A DNA stretch of 62,955 nucleotides from Parabacteroides sp. (GCA_022775005.1 JALFJR010000096.1:1-62955), one strand, 5' to 3'. Positions 26,875 to 37,345 are shown, counted from the stretch's first letter. Notes: generated by a model not told the origin, from the letters alone. Program-made: numbers and translations.

Positions 26875-27642
26875 ATGAAGAACGTAAAGTATTTTTTCTG
26901 GTTAGTATGCATGGCTTGTATGATGGTTCTGTTACCCTCATGTTTAGATGACGATGACAATAGTTATTCGTTAGACGATATGTGGGTAGCGGTGGCTACC
27001 GTAGTTCCGCAGGGAGACAATAGTTATTTCTTGCGTCTCGACAATGGTGAGACGCTTTGGCCAGCTGCGACCAATTATCCCAATTATGAGCCCAAGGTAG
27101 ATCAGCGGGCGTATGTGAACTTCACTATTCTGGGCGATTCTACGCAGAGTAACTTGGGAGGCTTCGCTTATTATGTCAAAGTCAATGCGATCCACGATAT
27201 CTTGACGAAACCGATTGCCAAGAATGAGGGAGCGGCCAATGATTCTATCTATGGCACTTCGCCAGTGAGCATTCCGAACGAGTCCAGCATTTGGGTGGGC
27301 GATGGCTATCTGAATGTCTATTTCATCACCAATTGGGGTGGCCAAAAGGCGCATTTCATCAACCTGTTGCAGACAGATGCGGAAAATGACCCCTATTCAT
27401 TGGAGTTCCGCCACAATGCTTTCGACGATCCCGCTTACTACTCTGCGGCCGGACGTGTAGCTTTCAATCTCTCTTCCTTGCCCGATACGAAGGGGGAGAC
27501 GGTTGAGTTGCGTGTGAAAGTAAAGACTTACGAGGGTGATAAAACCTTCACTTTGAAGTACAATACGGATAAGAGTCTCTTGGCGGCTCCTGTTTCCTTT
27601 GTTGAGGACAGTTCGGTTTCTAACTTGACGAATTTGAATTAA
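26875..27642 (+). CDS. NigD-like lipoprotein
   Basis: 255 aa. Lipobox VLLPSC with the anchored Cys near residue 23, followed by an acidic run LDDDDNSYSLDD that favours surface export of Bacteroidota lipoproteins. The body, starting WVAVATVVPQGDNSYFLRLDNG, fits the NigD family, whose role is poorly known. A purine-rich aaaaaaggagat lies before the ATG. It is monocistronic, with a strong terminator at 27682-27708. Confidence 0.82.
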   Translation: MKNVKYFFWLVCMACMMVLLPSCLDDDDNSYSLDDMWVAVATVVPQGDNSYFLRLDNGETLWPAATNYPNYEPKVDQRAYVNFTILGDSTQSNLGGFAYYVKVNAIHDILTKPIAKNEGAANDSIYGTSPVSIPNESSIWVGDGYLNVYFITNWGGQKAHFINLLQTDAENDPYSLEFRHNAFDDPAYYSAAGRVAFNLSSLPDTKGETVELRVKVKTYEGDKTFTLKYNTDKSLLAAPVSFVEDSSVSNLTNLN

Positions 27643-27681
27643 TACCTTCCCCACATATTTTTTATCATTTAGTTTGTAGAA

Positions 27682-27708
27682 AGAGGCATCGAGAGATGCC
27701 TCTTTTTT
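27682..27708 (+). terminator. Terminator after the NigD-like gene
   Basis: agaggcatc / gatgcctct, perfect 9-bp stem with a GAGA loop and a T-run. Confidence 0.92.
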
Positions 27709-27775
27709 CTAATTAACATTATCTTCGCTCACTGTTTAGTAGTTGAGAAGCACATCAATTATAATAATTAAGTAT

Positions 27776-28348
27776 ATGAAACGATTGATTTTAGCGTTGA
27801 TGCTGTTGCTGATAGGCGGCGGTATCGGAATGACACAAGCGCAGACCACTGGCAAAAAGGTGGACAAGAAGACAGAGAAAGCGGCAAAGAAAGCTGCTGA
27901 GGAGGCCGAGCTGAATGCCAAGTATGCCTTGGCGGTGAAGGCTCTTGAGCAACAGGAGTTTGTGTTGGAGGCTACACGGGTGGAGTTTAAACGAGGTCGC
28001 TCCGAGTATGTTTCGAGCACGACGAACTTTGTCTCGTTGAAAGATGGAAAGGCCACGGTTCAGCTGGCTACGAATAGCGTGATCAGTGGCCCGAATGGAA
28101 TGGGAGGTATCACTGTGGAAGGCAATGCTTCCCATATTGAGTCGAAAACAGACAAGAAAGGGAATATCACGTATGAGTTTCAGGTGCAGGGCACAGGTAT
28201 CTCAGCGCGTGTCAGCTTCCGTATGACGAAGGGTACGAATCGTTGCCGTGCAACGGTCTATCCGAATTTCAATAGCAACATGATTTCGTTCGACGGAGAA
28301 CTTTATCCCTATGCTCAATCGAATGTGTTCAAAGGACGTACCCTGTAA
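27776..28348 (+). CDS. DUF4251 periplasmic protein
   Basis: 190 aa from ATG 27776 (MKRLILALMLLLIGGGIGMTQAQ); an upstream TTG in frame gives an unlikely start. A cleavable signal is followed by a Lys/Glu/Ala-rich helix (GKKVDKKTEKAAKKAAEEAE) and a beta-rich domain of the DUF4251 type (FVSLKDGKATVQLATN near residue 80). Function unknown. It converges on trxA across a perfect 19-bp bidirectional hairpin. Confidence 0.82.
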   Translation: MKRLILALMLLLIGGGIGMTQAQTTGKKVDKKTEKAAKKAAEEAELNAKYALAVKALEQQEFVLEATRVEFKRGRSEYVSSTTNFVSLKDGKATVQLATNSVISGPNGMGGITVEGNASHIESKTDKKGNITYEFQVQGTGISARVSFRMTKGTNRCRATVYPNFNSNMISFDGELYPYAQSNVFKGRTL

Positions 28349-28366
28349 GTGGGTGTGGACAGAACT

Positions 28367-28414
28367 AACCAAACAAAAGAGCCGCTGCAAAAGCTGCGGC
28401 TCTTTTGTTTGGTT
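28367..28414. terminator. Bidirectional terminator between DUF4251 and trxA
   Basis: A perfect 19-bp stem (28367-28385 with 28396-28414), 10-nt loop; the gagccgc GC core is flanked by A-rich and T-rich arms so each strand has a U-tract. It serves the two convergent genes. Confidence 0.92.
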
Positions 28415-28435
28415 GACGATCTCTTTACGCTTGTA

Positions 28436-28750
28436 TTAGAGTAAAGACTCAATCTTTGCGACAAACTTGTCTTTCGGCATTGCGCCTACGATCTTATCTA
28501 CCATTTGTCCATCTTTGAAAAACAAGACAGTCGGGATGTTGCGGATACCAAATTGGGCAACGACATCGTCGTTCTCATCCACATTCATTTTACCGATGTT
28601 TACTCGACCGGCGTACTCATTGGCCAGCTCGTCGATAATCGGTGAAACCATGCGGCACGGACCACACCATTCAGCCCAGAAGTCCAACACCATTGGTTTA
28701 CCCTCATTCAATGTCTCTGCGAAGTTCGCATCTGTGATTTGTAATGCCAT
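28436..28750 (-). CDS. trxA: Thioredoxin
   Basis: 104 aa with the active site WCGPC (Cys29 and Cys32) in the context VLDFWAEWCGPCRMVSPII and the cis-Pro in IRNIPTVLFF. Cytoplasmic, no signal peptide. It reduces disulfides in ribonucleotide reductase, peroxiredoxins and others. It lies 88 bp downstream of dnaE on the same strand but has its own -7 box, TACTTTTG, at 28813-28806. Confidence 0.97.
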   Translation of the reverse strand: MALQITDANFAETLNEGKPMVLDFWAEWCGPCRMVSPIIDELANEYAGRVNIGKMNVDENDDVVAQFGIRNIPTVLFFKDGQMVDKIVGAMPKDKFVAKIESLL

Positions 28751-28805
28751 GTGTTTATTGATTTATATATGATTGCTTTATTTATTGTCATGCTCTTTGC
28801 GGGGC

Positions 28806-28813
28806 CAAAAGTA
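28806..28813 (-). promoter_or_regulatory. Probable trxA promoter
   Basis: TACTTTTG on the minus strand matches TAnnTTTG exactly, 55 bp before the trxA ATG, in the gap between dnaE and trxA. The -33 element is weak (GGTT at 19 bp). Confidence 0.55.
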
Positions 28814-28838
28814 CAAATTCTTTTGCTACTGTAACCTA

Positions 28839-31800
28839 TCAGCCATTAATTTTAAAATCAATATTCTCATTCCCGGCAAGATAGTCCACCAGATCTCGTG
28901 TCACCTGTATTTTGGTTTTCGGAGCGAACAGATTCAACGTGATATTATGTTCGGCATCTACCACTTTGAAATAGAGCAGACTGTTGCCCGGATGCTTCTT
29001 GATCAGGGCGGATAGCTCGCCAATTGTCGGATCGTCTAACCCATGAATAGGAACCATGATGCTGATCTTTTCGATCAGTTTGTCTTTCTCATCTTGCAGC
29101 AGCCGGATGGAGCCGATCTTGAAGTCTAACTTCTTCGGATCCCATCGTCCGGGTTCTACCCGTGCGGCAACCAACAGATACATGCCAATCTTGCCGTAGC
29201 GTCCATAGTCGATGTAATCCTGTCCGAAGAGCGCAATCTCTCCACTGCCGGAGAAATCTTCCAGTTTCAAGATGCCAAAGGGTTTGCCTGTTTTCGTCAT
29301 GCCCTCGCGGAATCCCGTCACTATGCCACCCAGCAGGATCTCACGCCCTTGCAGGGTCTCTCGGTCATTGAGTTCTACTGTGCCGGTGTTGCAGACATAT
29401 TGCAAGATGATGCGATACTCGTCTAACGGGTGGGCGGAGAGGTAGATACCTACCAGCTCTTTCTCTTTGTTCAATCGCTCCAGGTCGCTCCAGCGTTCAC
29501 AGGTGGGAATCTCCGGCTTGGCGATCGCAACAAATTCATCCGCACCGAAGAGTGTGTTGGCTGCGGTGGTCTTGTCCATCTGGTATTTGTTGCCGTAGCG
29601 GATAAGCGTGTCGAGGAATTGTTCGCCTTTGGCATTCTCGGCATAGATCTGCTCGCGTTGGATTCCAAAGTTATCGAATGCGCCGGATAAGGCCAACGAC
29701 TCGACCGTCTTCTTGTTGCAGCTGCTCAAGTTGACACGCTCCACAAAGTCGAAAATGTCTCGATAGGGGCCATGCAGCTTGCGCTCCTCGATGATGTTCT
29801 GCACTGCCGATTCGCCGACTCCCTTCACGGCTCCTAATCCAAAACGGATGTTCTTATGCTGATCGACACTGAACTTCAGGATAGACTCATTCACGTCAGG
29901 ACCCAGCACCTGGATGCCCATCGCCTTGCATTCATCCATGAACTTCGTGATATCGACAATGTTACTCAGACTTCGGCTCAAGACCGCCGCCATGTATTCC
30001 GAAGGATAGTTGGCCTTGAGGTAGGCAGTCTGGTAAGCCACCCACGAGTAGCAGGTCGCATGGCTCTTGTTGAAGGCATACGAGGCGAACTTCTCCCAAT
30101 CGGCCCATATCTTGTTGAGTGTCTCCTCTTTGTAGCCGTTGGCTTGACCGCCCGCCATGAACTTACCTTTCAGGTGGTTCATCTTGTCGATCAGTTTCTT
30201 ACCCATAGCCTTACGCAAAGCATCGCTCTCGCCACGGGTGAAGTTGGCCAACAGACGAGACAGCAACATGACCTGCTCTTGATAGACCGTGATGCCGTAG
30301 GTATCTTTCAGATAACGTTCCATCACGGGGATGTCATATTTGATCTCCTCCCGTCCCTGCTTACGGGCGATGAACGAGGGGATGTAATCCATCGGGCCCG
30401 GACGATAGAGGGCGTTCATGGCGATCAAGTCTTCAAACTTGGAGGGTTGAAGCTCTTTCAGGTATTTCTGCATACCGGCAGACTCGAACTGGAACGTACC
30501 GGTGGTGCGTCCCTCGCAATAGAGTTTATAGGTAGCCGGATCCTCCAAGCTGATGTGATCGATGTCCAAATCCTTCCCGGTGGTCAGTCGCACATTCTCG
30601 ATGGCCTCCTTGATGATGGAGAGTGTCTTCAAACCCAAGAAGTCCATCTTGATCAGGCCGGTTTCCTCAATGACGGAGCCTTCGTATTGCGTGACCAGCA
30701 TCTCTTCGCCGGTGTCTTTATCTTTGGCGGTGCTGACTGGCACCACATCGGAGATGTCGTAACGGCCGATGATGACACCACAGGCATGCACGCCGGTGTT
30801 GCGCACGTTGCCCTCCAACTTTTGTGCGTATTTTAAGGTGTCGCGTGCCAACGGATCAGGACCATTGGCTGCTTCTCGCAGTTCGGGCACATAGTTGATG
30901 GCATCGCCCAGCTTGAATTTCTTCATGTCCGGAATCTTATCCGGCACCAACTTGGCCAAGCGATTGGATTCCGCCAAGGGAAGTTTTTGCACACGCGCTA
31001 CATCCTTGATGGCCGATTTCGTAGCCATCGTGCCGTAGGTGATGATGTGCGCCACACGCTCTGCGCCATATTTATCGGTTACCCAGCGCAGCACCTCGCC
31101 ACGTCCGTCATCATCGAAGTCGGTATCAATATCCGGCAAGGAGATACGATCCGGATTTAAGAAACGCTCAAACAGCAGGTCATATTTGATGGGGTCGATC
31201 TTGGTGATTCCTAAGCAATAGGCCACTGCTGAACCGGCCGCTGAACCACGACCCGGTCCGACAGATACACCCAACTCTTCACGTGCGGCCCGGATAAAGT
31301 CTTGCACGATCAAGAAGTAACCGGGGAAACCCATCGTTTTCATGATGTGCAGCTCGAAGTTGAGGCGCTCTTTCACCTCCTCGCTCAAGGGATCGCCATA
31401 GAGCGGCTTGGCGCCATCATAGGTTAGCTTCGCCAAGTAGTCAGCCTCTAATTTGATACGGTAGAGTTTATCGTAGCCGCCCAGTTTCTTGATCTTGGCG
31501 TTGGCATCCTCTTCGCTCAATACCACATTGCCATTCTCGTCACGGGTAAACTCATCGAACAGGTCCTTCTCCGTCAACCGTTTCCGATACTCCTCTTCCG
31601 TGCCGAACGATTCGGGGATGTTGAAGGTCGGCATGATGGGGCCGCTATCGATGGAGTAGAACTCCACCTTGTCGGCAATCTCCAACGTGTTGCTCAGTGC
31701 CTCCGGAATATCCGCAAAGATGGCGTTCATCTCGGCGGTGGTCTTCATCCACTCCTGTTTGGAGTAGCGCATACGCTTCGGATCGTCCAGGTCTTTGCCG

Positions 31801-32642
31801 GTGCTCAAGCAGATCAGTCGGTCATGGGCCTCTGCGTCATCGGCGTTCACGAAGTGTACATCGTTGGTGGCGATCAGCTTGATGTTGTGTTTACGCGCCA
31901 GTTCTACCAGCACCTTATTCACCTCTACCTGATGTGGATAGATGGTGCAGTCGGCATTCGGATCATGCGTCTCGTGGCGCTGCATCTCTAAGTAATAATC
32001 CTCGCCAAATAGCTGCTTGAACCAGAGCACCGACGCTTCTGCCTTGTCGAGCTGTCCTTTCAGGATCAGTTGCGGGATCTCACCGCCCAAGCAGGCGGAG
32101 CAGACAATCAGGTCTTCGTGGTATTTCTCCAACAGCTCCTTGTCGATACGCGGGCGACCATAGAAGCCCTCTGTCCAAGAGAGGGAGACCATCTTGATCA
32201 GGTTCTTGTAGCCATTCTTGTTTTTGGCCAGCACGATCAGGTGCCATCCGCTGCGGTCGTCTTGGGTGGCCAACTTGCTATGGCGACCGTTTCGTGCGCA
32301 ATAGCATTCACACCCTAAAATCGGTTTGAAGATGGAAGCCTTCGCCTCGGCGATCTTCTCTTGCAACTCGGCGATCTGTTGCTGCTCTTCGGCGGTAGGG
32401 TCGCTTTTGGCCAAGAGGGGTTTCAAGGCCTTCTCGCTATCTTTGATTACGCCTTGCGGCTTGCTGTTTTTCTTGTTGACTTTGTTGAAAAACTCCTTGA
32501 TGCCGAACATCACGCCGTGGTCGGTTACGGCGATAGCCCGCATCCCATCTTTAGACGCTTTGTCGATCAATGCGTCGATGGAGGCTTGTCCGTCGAGCAG
32601 GGAGTATTGGGTATGTACATGTAGGTGAATGAATGGTTCCAT
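28839..32642 (-). CDS. dnaE: DNA polymerase III alpha subunit
   Basis: 1267 aa from the ATG at 32642 (MEPFIHLHVHTQYSLLDGQ); 39 further upstream codons in frame overlap the promoter and are rejected. The PHP domain opens the protein; the polymerase active site includes PDIDTDFDDDGRGEVL near residue 490; a helix-hairpin-helix region, an OB fold and a C-terminal tail follow. This is the replicative polymerase. It has one of the best promoters in the window (TTTG-N18-TACCTTTG). Confidence 0.97.
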   Translation of the reverse strand: MEPFIHLHVHTQYSLLDGQASIDALIDKASKDGMRAIAVTDHGVMFGIKEFFNKVNKKNSKPQGVIKDSEKALKPLLAKSDPTAEEQQQIAELQEKIAEAKASIFKPILGCECYCARNGRHSKLATQDDRSGWHLIVLAKNKNGYKNLIKMVSLSWTEGFYGRPRIDKELLEKYHEDLIVCSACLGGEIPQLILKGQLDKAEASVLWFKQLFGEDYYLEMQRHETHDPNADCTIYPHQVEVNKVLVELARKHNIKLIATNDVHFVNADDAEAHDRLICLSTGKDLDDPKRMRYSKQEWMKTTAEMNAIFADIPEALSNTLEIADKVEFYSIDSGPIMPTFNIPESFGTEEEYRKRLTEKDLFDEFTRDENGNVVLSEEDANAKIKKLGGYDKLYRIKLEADYLAKLTYDGAKPLYGDPLSEEVKERLNFELHIMKTMGFPGYFLIVQDFIRAAREELGVSVGPGRGSAAGSAVAYCLGITKIDPIKYDLLFERFLNPDRISLPDIDTDFDDDGRGEVLRWVTDKYGAERVAHIITYGTMATKSAIKDVARVQKLPLAESNRLAKLVPDKIPDMKKFKLGDAINYVPELREAANGPDPLARDTLKYAQKLEGNVRNTGVHACGVIIGRYDISDVVPVSTAKDKDTGEEMLVTQYEGSVIEETGLIKMDFLGLKTLSIIKEAIENVRLTTGKDLDIDHISLEDPATYKLYCEGRTTGTFQFESAGMQKYLKELQPSKFEDLIAMNALYRPGPMDYIPSFIARKQGREEIKYDIPVMERYLKDTYGITVYQEQVMLLSRLLANFTRGESDALRKAMGKKLIDKMNHLKGKFMAGGQANGYKEETLNKIWADWEKFASYAFNKSHATCYSWVAYQTAYLKANYPSEYMAAVLSRSLSNIVDITKFMDECKAMGIQVLGPDVNESILKFSVDQHKNIRFGLGAVKGVGESAVQNIIEERKLHGPYRDIFDFVERVNLSSCNKKTVESLALSGAFDNFGIQREQIYAENAKGEQFLDTLIRYGNKYQMDKTTAANTLFGADEFVAIAKPEIPTCERWSDLERLNKEKELVGIYLSAHPLDEYRIILQYVCNTGTVELNDRETLQGREILLGGIVTGFREGMTKTGKPFGILKLEDFSGSGEIALFGQDYIDYGRYGKIGMYLLVAARVEPGRWDPKKLDFKIGSIRLLQDEKDKLIEKISIMVPIHGLDDPTIGELSALIKKHPGNSLLYFKVVDAEHNITLNLFAPKTKIQVTRDLVDYLAGNENIDFKING

Positions 32643-32680
32643 CTGATCTGTCTGCGCACCCTTTATCGGTGCGCACGGCG

Positions 32681-32710
32681 CAAAGGTACGAATAACGCTG
32701 CAAAAACAAA
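32681..32710 (-). promoter_or_regulatory. dnaE promoter
   Basis: On the minus strand TTTG (32710-32707), 18 bp, TACCTTTG (32688-32681): both Bacteroidota promoter boxes at good spacing, 38 bp before the dnaE ATG. Confidence 0.7.
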
Positions 32711-32813
32711 ATTCCTGTCCTGGAAAGCGCAGGCCTGGTTGGGGTACGCCTCCTTTCATGTTAAGTTAGATTAAATAGTAGTACTTTGCGATACAAGGTA
32801 TATAAAGAATACA

Positions 32814-32821
32814 TACTTTTG
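32814..32821 (+). promoter_or_regulatory. Probable promoter of the ABC exporter operon
   Basis: TACTTTTG fits TAnnTTTG, 79 bp before the first gene; the nearest TTTG upstream is 25 bp away, more than ideal. Confidence 0.4.
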
Positions 32822-32900
32822 TGGCGAGCAAAAGAAGCAAGGATGGCGTAACCTATTGGTCGTTGCGTGCGTCTAATGAATAAACATAAAAGGTATAGTC

Positions 32901-33587
32901 ATGATGATTGAACTGAGAGGGATTAACAAAACGTATAACAACGGTGCTCCATTGCATGTCTTGAAAGGCATTGATCTGGACGTGGCAGAGGGGGAGATGG
33001 TCTCCATCATGGGAGCTTCCGGCTCCGGCAAATCTACCTTATTAAATATATTGGGCATCTTGGATACCTACGACAGCGGCACCTATAAGCTGAATGGGCA
33101 GTTGATCAAGGACCTGAGCGAGAGTCGGGCGGCGGAGATCCGCAACCGTACGATTGGCTTTATCTTCCAGTCGTTCAACTTGATCTCTTTCAAGAATGCG
33201 ATGGAAAATGTGGCCTTGCCACTCTACTACCAAGGGGTGAGCCGTAAGAAGCGCAATGCGATGGCGTTGGAATACTTGGATATGGTGGGCTTGAAGGATT
33301 GGGCAGAGCACATGCCCAACGAGATGAGTGGCGGACAGAAGCAGCGTGTGGCGATTGCCCGGGCGTTGATTGCCAAGCCCCGCATCATCCTGGCCGATGA
33401 GCCGACCGGCGCGTTGGACAGTAAGACTACCGTGGAGGTGATGCAGCTCCTGCGTCAGGTGAACTTGGAGGGGATGACGATGGTGATTGTCACCCACGAG
33501 CAATCGGTGGCGGATGCGACGGACAAGATTGTCCGGGTGAAGGATGGGCTGATCTGGAAGATAGAGAAAGGGCAGGGCCATGTTTGA
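32901..33587 (+). CDS. ABC transporter ATP-binding protein, MacB/LolD type
   Basis: 228 aa. Walker [13 protein letters not shown], signature [15 protein letters not shown], Walker [17 protein letters not shown] and the H-loop VIVTHEQ are all intact. It powers the type VII (mechanotransmitting) ABC system formed with the two following FtsX-like permeases; such systems move substrates across the periplasm together with an adaptor and TolC. Overlap of 8 bp with the first permease shows tight coupling. A second ATG follows the first immediately. Confidence 0.94.
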   Translation: MMIELRGINKTYNNGAPLHVLKGIDLDVAEGEMVSIMGASGSGKSTLLNILGILDTYDSGTYKLNGQLIKDLSESRAAEIRNRTIGFIFQSFNLISFKNAMENVALPLYYQGVSRKKRNAMALEYLDMVGLKDWAEHMPNEMSGGQKQRVAIARALIAKPRIILADEPTGALDSKTTVEVMQLLRQVNLEGMTMVIVTHEQSVADATDKIVRVKDGLIWKIEKGQGHV

Positions 33588-34854
33588 TTTTGACAACTTC
33601 CGGGAGATTTGGAGCACCATCCAGAAGAACAAGCTACGTACCTTCTTGACCGGTTTCTCCGTGGCATGGGGCATCTTTATGCTGATTGTCATGCTGGGAG
33701 CGGGCAACGGTTTGCGGAATGGCATTTTTTATAATTTTCGAAACTTCGCTACCAACAGTGTGGAGTCGTGGACACGCTATACGACTAAACCTTGGAAAGG
33801 GATGCAAGAGAATCGACGGATCAACTTCAAGGAAGAGGACTTGACGGACTTGAAAATCTTTTTCCCCGAGGTGAGCTTAGTCTCTGCCTCAATCTCTCAT
33901 AGTGATACGATCAGCTATAATCGGGAATATCTGACAGGCGAGACCAATGGTGTCTCTCCCGACTATGCGCAGATCCGCTATGTGAATGTCGATACGAAGA
34001 ATGGTCGCTTCATCAATGAGCAGGACATGCGGGAATGCCGCAAAGTGATCGTGCTGAGTCCCCGTATGGCGGAGGTGCTGTTCCGCAAGGAATCTCCTGT
34101 GGGCAAATATGTACGTTGTGGCGACAGCATGTTTCAGGTAGTCGGTGTCTATAATGATGATAACAAGAGTAATAACGCTCCTGCCTATATCCCTTTCACG
34201 GTGGCCCAGATGCTTTATAACAAAGGGTATGGATTTGGTTATATCACCTTTGCCGTAGATGGACTCGACACGGAGGAGGCAAACAAAGCTTTTGAGCAGC
34301 GGTTCCGGGCCTGGATGGCTCGTCGCCACCAGTATGATCCCAGCGATGAGAATGCGATTGGTTTTTGGAGCATGGCTTCGGAGTTCCAGATGTTTGGGAA
34401 TATGGTGAATGCGATTACGCTGTTCATCTGGATCATTGGTATCGGCACCTTGATGGCGGGTATCGTGGGCGTGAGCAACATCATGCTGATCACCGTGAAG
34501 GAGCGCACCAAGGAGTTTGGCATTCGCAAGGCATTAGGGGCCAAGCCGGCCTCGATCTTGGGATTGGTGATCACGGAGTCAATCTTGGTGACGGCAGTGT
34601 TTGGCTATGTGGGTATGGTAGCGGGCATTGGGGTGACGGAGTTGATCAACTCGGCGATGGAGACGGCGCAAGCTGCGCAGCAGGCCGGGGAGAACATGGG
34701 AGAGGATCTCTCGATTTTCCGCAACCCAACGGTAGATCTGGGTATTGCGCTCTCGGCGAATCTGTTGATTATCGTGGCTGGCGTGTTAGCGGGCTATTTC
34801 CCAGCACGGAAAGCGACTCATGTGACGGCGATTGAGGCGATGCGGGCGGAGTAA
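33580..34854 (+). CDS. ABC transporter permease, MacB/FtsX type, first copy
   Basis: 424 aa. The layout is one N-terminal helix ([20 protein letters not shown]), a large periplasmic MacB_PCD domain, then three helices with the FtsX motif [33 protein letters not shown] near residues 300-330. It starts inside the ATPase gene. It is paired with a second, divergent permease, so the transporter is probably a heterodimer. Confidence 0.92.
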   Translation: MFDFDNFREIWSTIQKNKLRTFLTGFSVAWGIFMLIVMLGAGNGLRNGIFYNFRNFATNSVESWTRYTTKPWKGMQENRRINFKEEDLTDLKIFFPEVSLVSASISHSDTISYNREYLTGETNGVSPDYAQIRYVNVDTKNGRFINEQDMRECRKVIVLSPRMAEVLFRKESPVGKYVRCGDSMFQVVGVYNDDNKSNNAPAYIPFTVAQMLYNKGYGFGYITFAVDGLDTEEANKAFEQRFRAWMARRHQYDPSDENAIGFWSMASEFQMFGNMVNAITLFIWIIGIGTLMAGIVGVSNIMLITVKERTKEFGIRKALGAKPASILGLVITESILVTAVFGYVGMVAGIGVTELINSAMETAQAAQQAGENMGEDLSIFRNPTVDLGIALSANLLIIVAGVLAGYFPARKATHVTAIEAMRAE

Positions 34855-34864
34855 GAAAGGAGGA

Positions 34865-36124
34865 ATGAGTATGTTTGATTTAGACAGATGGACAGAGATT
34901 TGGGTGACCATCACCCGCAATAAGACGCGCAGTTTGCTGACCTGCTTTGGGGTCTTCTGGGGCATCCTGATGCTGGTGATTCTGTTAGGTTCCGGTCGAG
35001 GCATGCAGAATGGCATCATGAAGAGTGTCAATGGCTTTGCGACCAATTCTGCCTTCTTCTTTGCGGATCGCACCAGCGAATCGTATAAGGGATTCAACAA
35101 GGGACGGCAGTGGGACATGCGCAACCGCGATGTGGAGAGCATCCGGCGGGAGGTGAAGGAGCTGGCGGCGATCTCCCCGATCATCTGGGGAAACAGTTCG
35201 GACAAGAACATTGTCTATGGCATGATGAGTGGCAGTTTCAACGTGAAGGGCATCCATCCTGACTATTTCAAGATCGAGACGCAACGGTTGCACGATGGGC
35301 GGTTGCTCAACGAGATGGACGAGCGGGAGCATCGTAAGGTCTGTGTGATCGGTATCAAGGTGAAGGAGGTGCTCTTCAAGGATGAGGACCCCTGCGGTAA
35401 GTATATCCGGGTGAATGGCATCTACTACCAAGTGGTGGGCGTGGTGCAGCAGCGAGCTTCTGGCGTGAACATCGGTGGTCGTTCGGAGGAGTGCGTGCTC
35501 CTGCCTTTCAGCACCATGCAGCAGACGTTGAACCAAGGAGACATCATCCATTTCCTCTGTGTGGCGGCTGAACCGGACGTAGAGATGCTGCCGGTGATCA
35601 ACAAGATCAAAAGTATCATCAAGGAGCAAAACTATATCTCCCCGACCGATCCGCAAGCCATTTCCGCAATCAACTTGGCGGCGCAGTTCGAGACCTTCAA
35701 CAACCTTTTTATGGGTATTGACATCTTGGTGTGGATTGTGGGTATAGGCACGCTGTTGGCGGGCATCATTGGTGTGAGTAACATCATGATGGTGACGGTC
35801 AAGGAGCGTACGAAAGAGATTGGCGTGCGCCGGGCATTGGGTGCCAAGCCTTGGAACATCATCTCGCAAATCATGAGCGAGAGCTTGTTGATCACGGCGT
35901 TGGCAGGTTTGGCGGGATTGAGTGCCGGTGTCTTCCTCTTGGATGGTGTGGATCGTTTGATCGGTGAGCCGGAGGGCGAGAGTATGCTGTTGCATCCTGC
36001 GGTGAGTCTGCAAGTGGCATTGGCCGCTACCTTTATCTTGCTCTTGGCGGGACTGCTGGCGGGATTGATCCCCGCTTGGCGTGCGATGCAGATCAAGGCG
36101 ATCGACGCGATACGGGAAGAATAG
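34865..36124 (+). CDS. ABC transporter permease, MacB/FtsX type, second copy
   Basis: 419 aa from the ATG at 34865, preceded by aaaggagga; a longer frame reaching into the previous gene is not needed. Same topology as the first permease, with [21 protein letters not shown] and RRALGAKPWNIIS near residue 310. The two permeases are clearly paralogs with different periplasmic domains. A gap of 54 bp before the adaptor gene contains a short tttgaattttgagttttgaa repeat. Confidence 0.92.
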   Translation: MSMFDLDRWTEIWVTITRNKTRSLLTCFGVFWGILMLVILLGSGRGMQNGIMKSVNGFATNSAFFFADRTSESYKGFNKGRQWDMRNRDVESIRREVKELAAISPIIWGNSSDKNIVYGMMSGSFNVKGIHPDYFKIETQRLHDGRLLNEMDEREHRKVCVIGIKVKEVLFKDEDPCGKYIRVNGIYYQVVGVVQQRASGVNIGGRSEECVLLPFSTMQQTLNQGDIIHFLCVAAEPDVEMLPVINKIKSIIKEQNYISPTDPQAISAINLAAQFETFNNLFMGIDILVWIVGIGTLLAGIIGVSNIMMVTVKERTKEIGVRRALGAKPWNIISQIMSESLLITALAGLAGLSAGVFLLDGVDRLIGEPEGESMLLHPAVSLQVALAATFILLLAGLLAGLIPAWRAMQIKAIDAIREE

Positions 36125-36178
36125 AACGAATAGAAAGTTTGAATTTTGAGTTTTGAATTTTGAAAGCATATTGTTGTC

Positions 36179-37339
36179 ATGAAGAAACAATGGATTAGAA
36201 AGAGTTTACGCATCGCCCTCTTCACGGGCATTGGTGCAGTGGTTGTGGGTACATTCTATTTTTTGTGGAAGAAATCGCAACCGGAGGTAACGGTCTATGA
36301 GATTGTCTCGCCGAAGCGGGAGACGGTGGAGACCAAGACGGTGGCGACGGGTAATGTGGAGCCGCGCTACGAGGTGGAGATCAAACCGCAGATCTCCGGC
36401 ATCATCGCCGAGCTGCGGAAAGAGGCGGGTCAGATGGTACAGGCGGGCGACATCATCGCTACGATCAAGGTGATCCCCGAGATGGTGCAGCTCAACAGTG
36501 CCGAGAGCCGCGTGAATGTGGCGGAGATCTCGTTGAAGCAGGTGGAGGAGACCTATAAGCGCGACGAGCAGCTCTTCCAGAAGGGGGTGATTGCCCAGGA
36601 GGATTTCGACGTGAGCCGGGCAAACTACCTGAAGGCGGTCGAGGAGCGAGACAATGCGCAGAGTGCGTTGGAGATCATCCGCGACGGTATCGCCAAGAAC
36701 TCCAATGTTTCCAGTACGACACAGATTCGCAGCACCATCACCGGTATGATTCTCGATATTCCCGTGAAGGTGGGTAACTCCGTGATCCAGGCGAACAACT
36801 TCAACGATGGAACGACCATCGCAACGGTTGCCGATATGGGCGATATGATCTTCAAAGGCAATGTGGATGAGACGGAGATCGGACGCATTCACGAGGGAAT
36901 GCCCATCAAGCTGACGGTCGGAGCGATGGAGAGCCGCACTTTCGACGCACGGTTGGAGTATGTCTCTCCGAAGGGTGTGGAGAAGAACGGCGCTATTCAG
37001 TTTGAGATCAAGGCGGCGGTGACCATTCCGTCGGATGCCTTTATTCGTGCGGGGTATAGTGCCAATGCGGAGATTGTCTTGAAGCGGGTGGAGAACGTGC
37101 TGACCATTCCGGAGAGCACGATCGAGTTCAGTGGCGATTCTGCTTTCGTGCAGATCGTGAAGCAGGAGCAGCCGGAGCAATTGTTCGAGCGTCGGCAGGT
37201 GCAGGTGGGCCTCTCGGATGGCATCAACATCGAGATCAAGGAGGGGCTGACCGAGCAGGACAAGGTGCGTGGCTCGGCGGTTGATCCGAACAAGAAAGCG
37301 GAAGAGAAGGAGAAAAAAACGGATGCAACAGTAAATTGA
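36179..37339 (+). CDS. Periplasmic adaptor (HlyD/MacA family)
   Basis: 386 aa. One N-terminal membrane anchor (about residues 9-28, ALFTGIGAVVVGTFYFLW), a lipoyl-like half-motif (VEIKPQISGIIAELRKEAGQ), a coiled-coil hairpin (about 95-165) and the second lipoyl and beta-barrel parts (STITGMILDIPVKVGNSV). It bridges the permeases in the inner membrane to TolC. The C-terminus is highly charged (KKAEEKEKKTD). Confidence 0.92.
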   Translation: MKKQWIRKSLRIALFTGIGAVVVGTFYFLWKKSQPEVTVYEIVSPKRETVETKTVATGNVEPRYEVEIKPQISGIIAELRKEAGQMVQAGDIIATIKVIPEMVQLNSAESRVNVAEISLKQVEETYKRDEQLFQKGVIAQEDFDVSRANYLKAVEERDNAQSALEIIRDGIAKNSNVSSTTQIRSTITGMILDIPVKVGNSVIQANNFNDGTTIATVADMGDMIFKGNVDETEIGRIHEGMPIKLTVGAMESRTFDARLEYVSPKGVEKNGAIQFEIKAAVTIPSDAFIRAGYSANAEIVLKRVENVLTIPESTIEFSGDSAFVQIVKQEQPEQLFERRQVQVGLSDGINIEIKEGLTEQDKVRGSAVDPNKKAEEKEKKTDATVN

Positions 37340-37345
37340 TAGCGC

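Noticed and set aside
29856-30836. 326-codon plus-strand open frame
   Set aside because: Antisense to the dnaE polymerase domain, no independent evidence of coding.
32643-32759. 39-codon N-terminal extension of dnaE
   Set aside because: It overlaps a strong promoter (TTTG-N18-TACCTTTG); the PHP domain begins right at the internal ATG as in other DnaE proteins.
34985-36190. 401-codon minus-strand open frame rich in His, Arg and Asp
   Set aside because: Antisense to the second ABC permease; His/Arg/Asp-rich composition is typical of a reversed coding strand.
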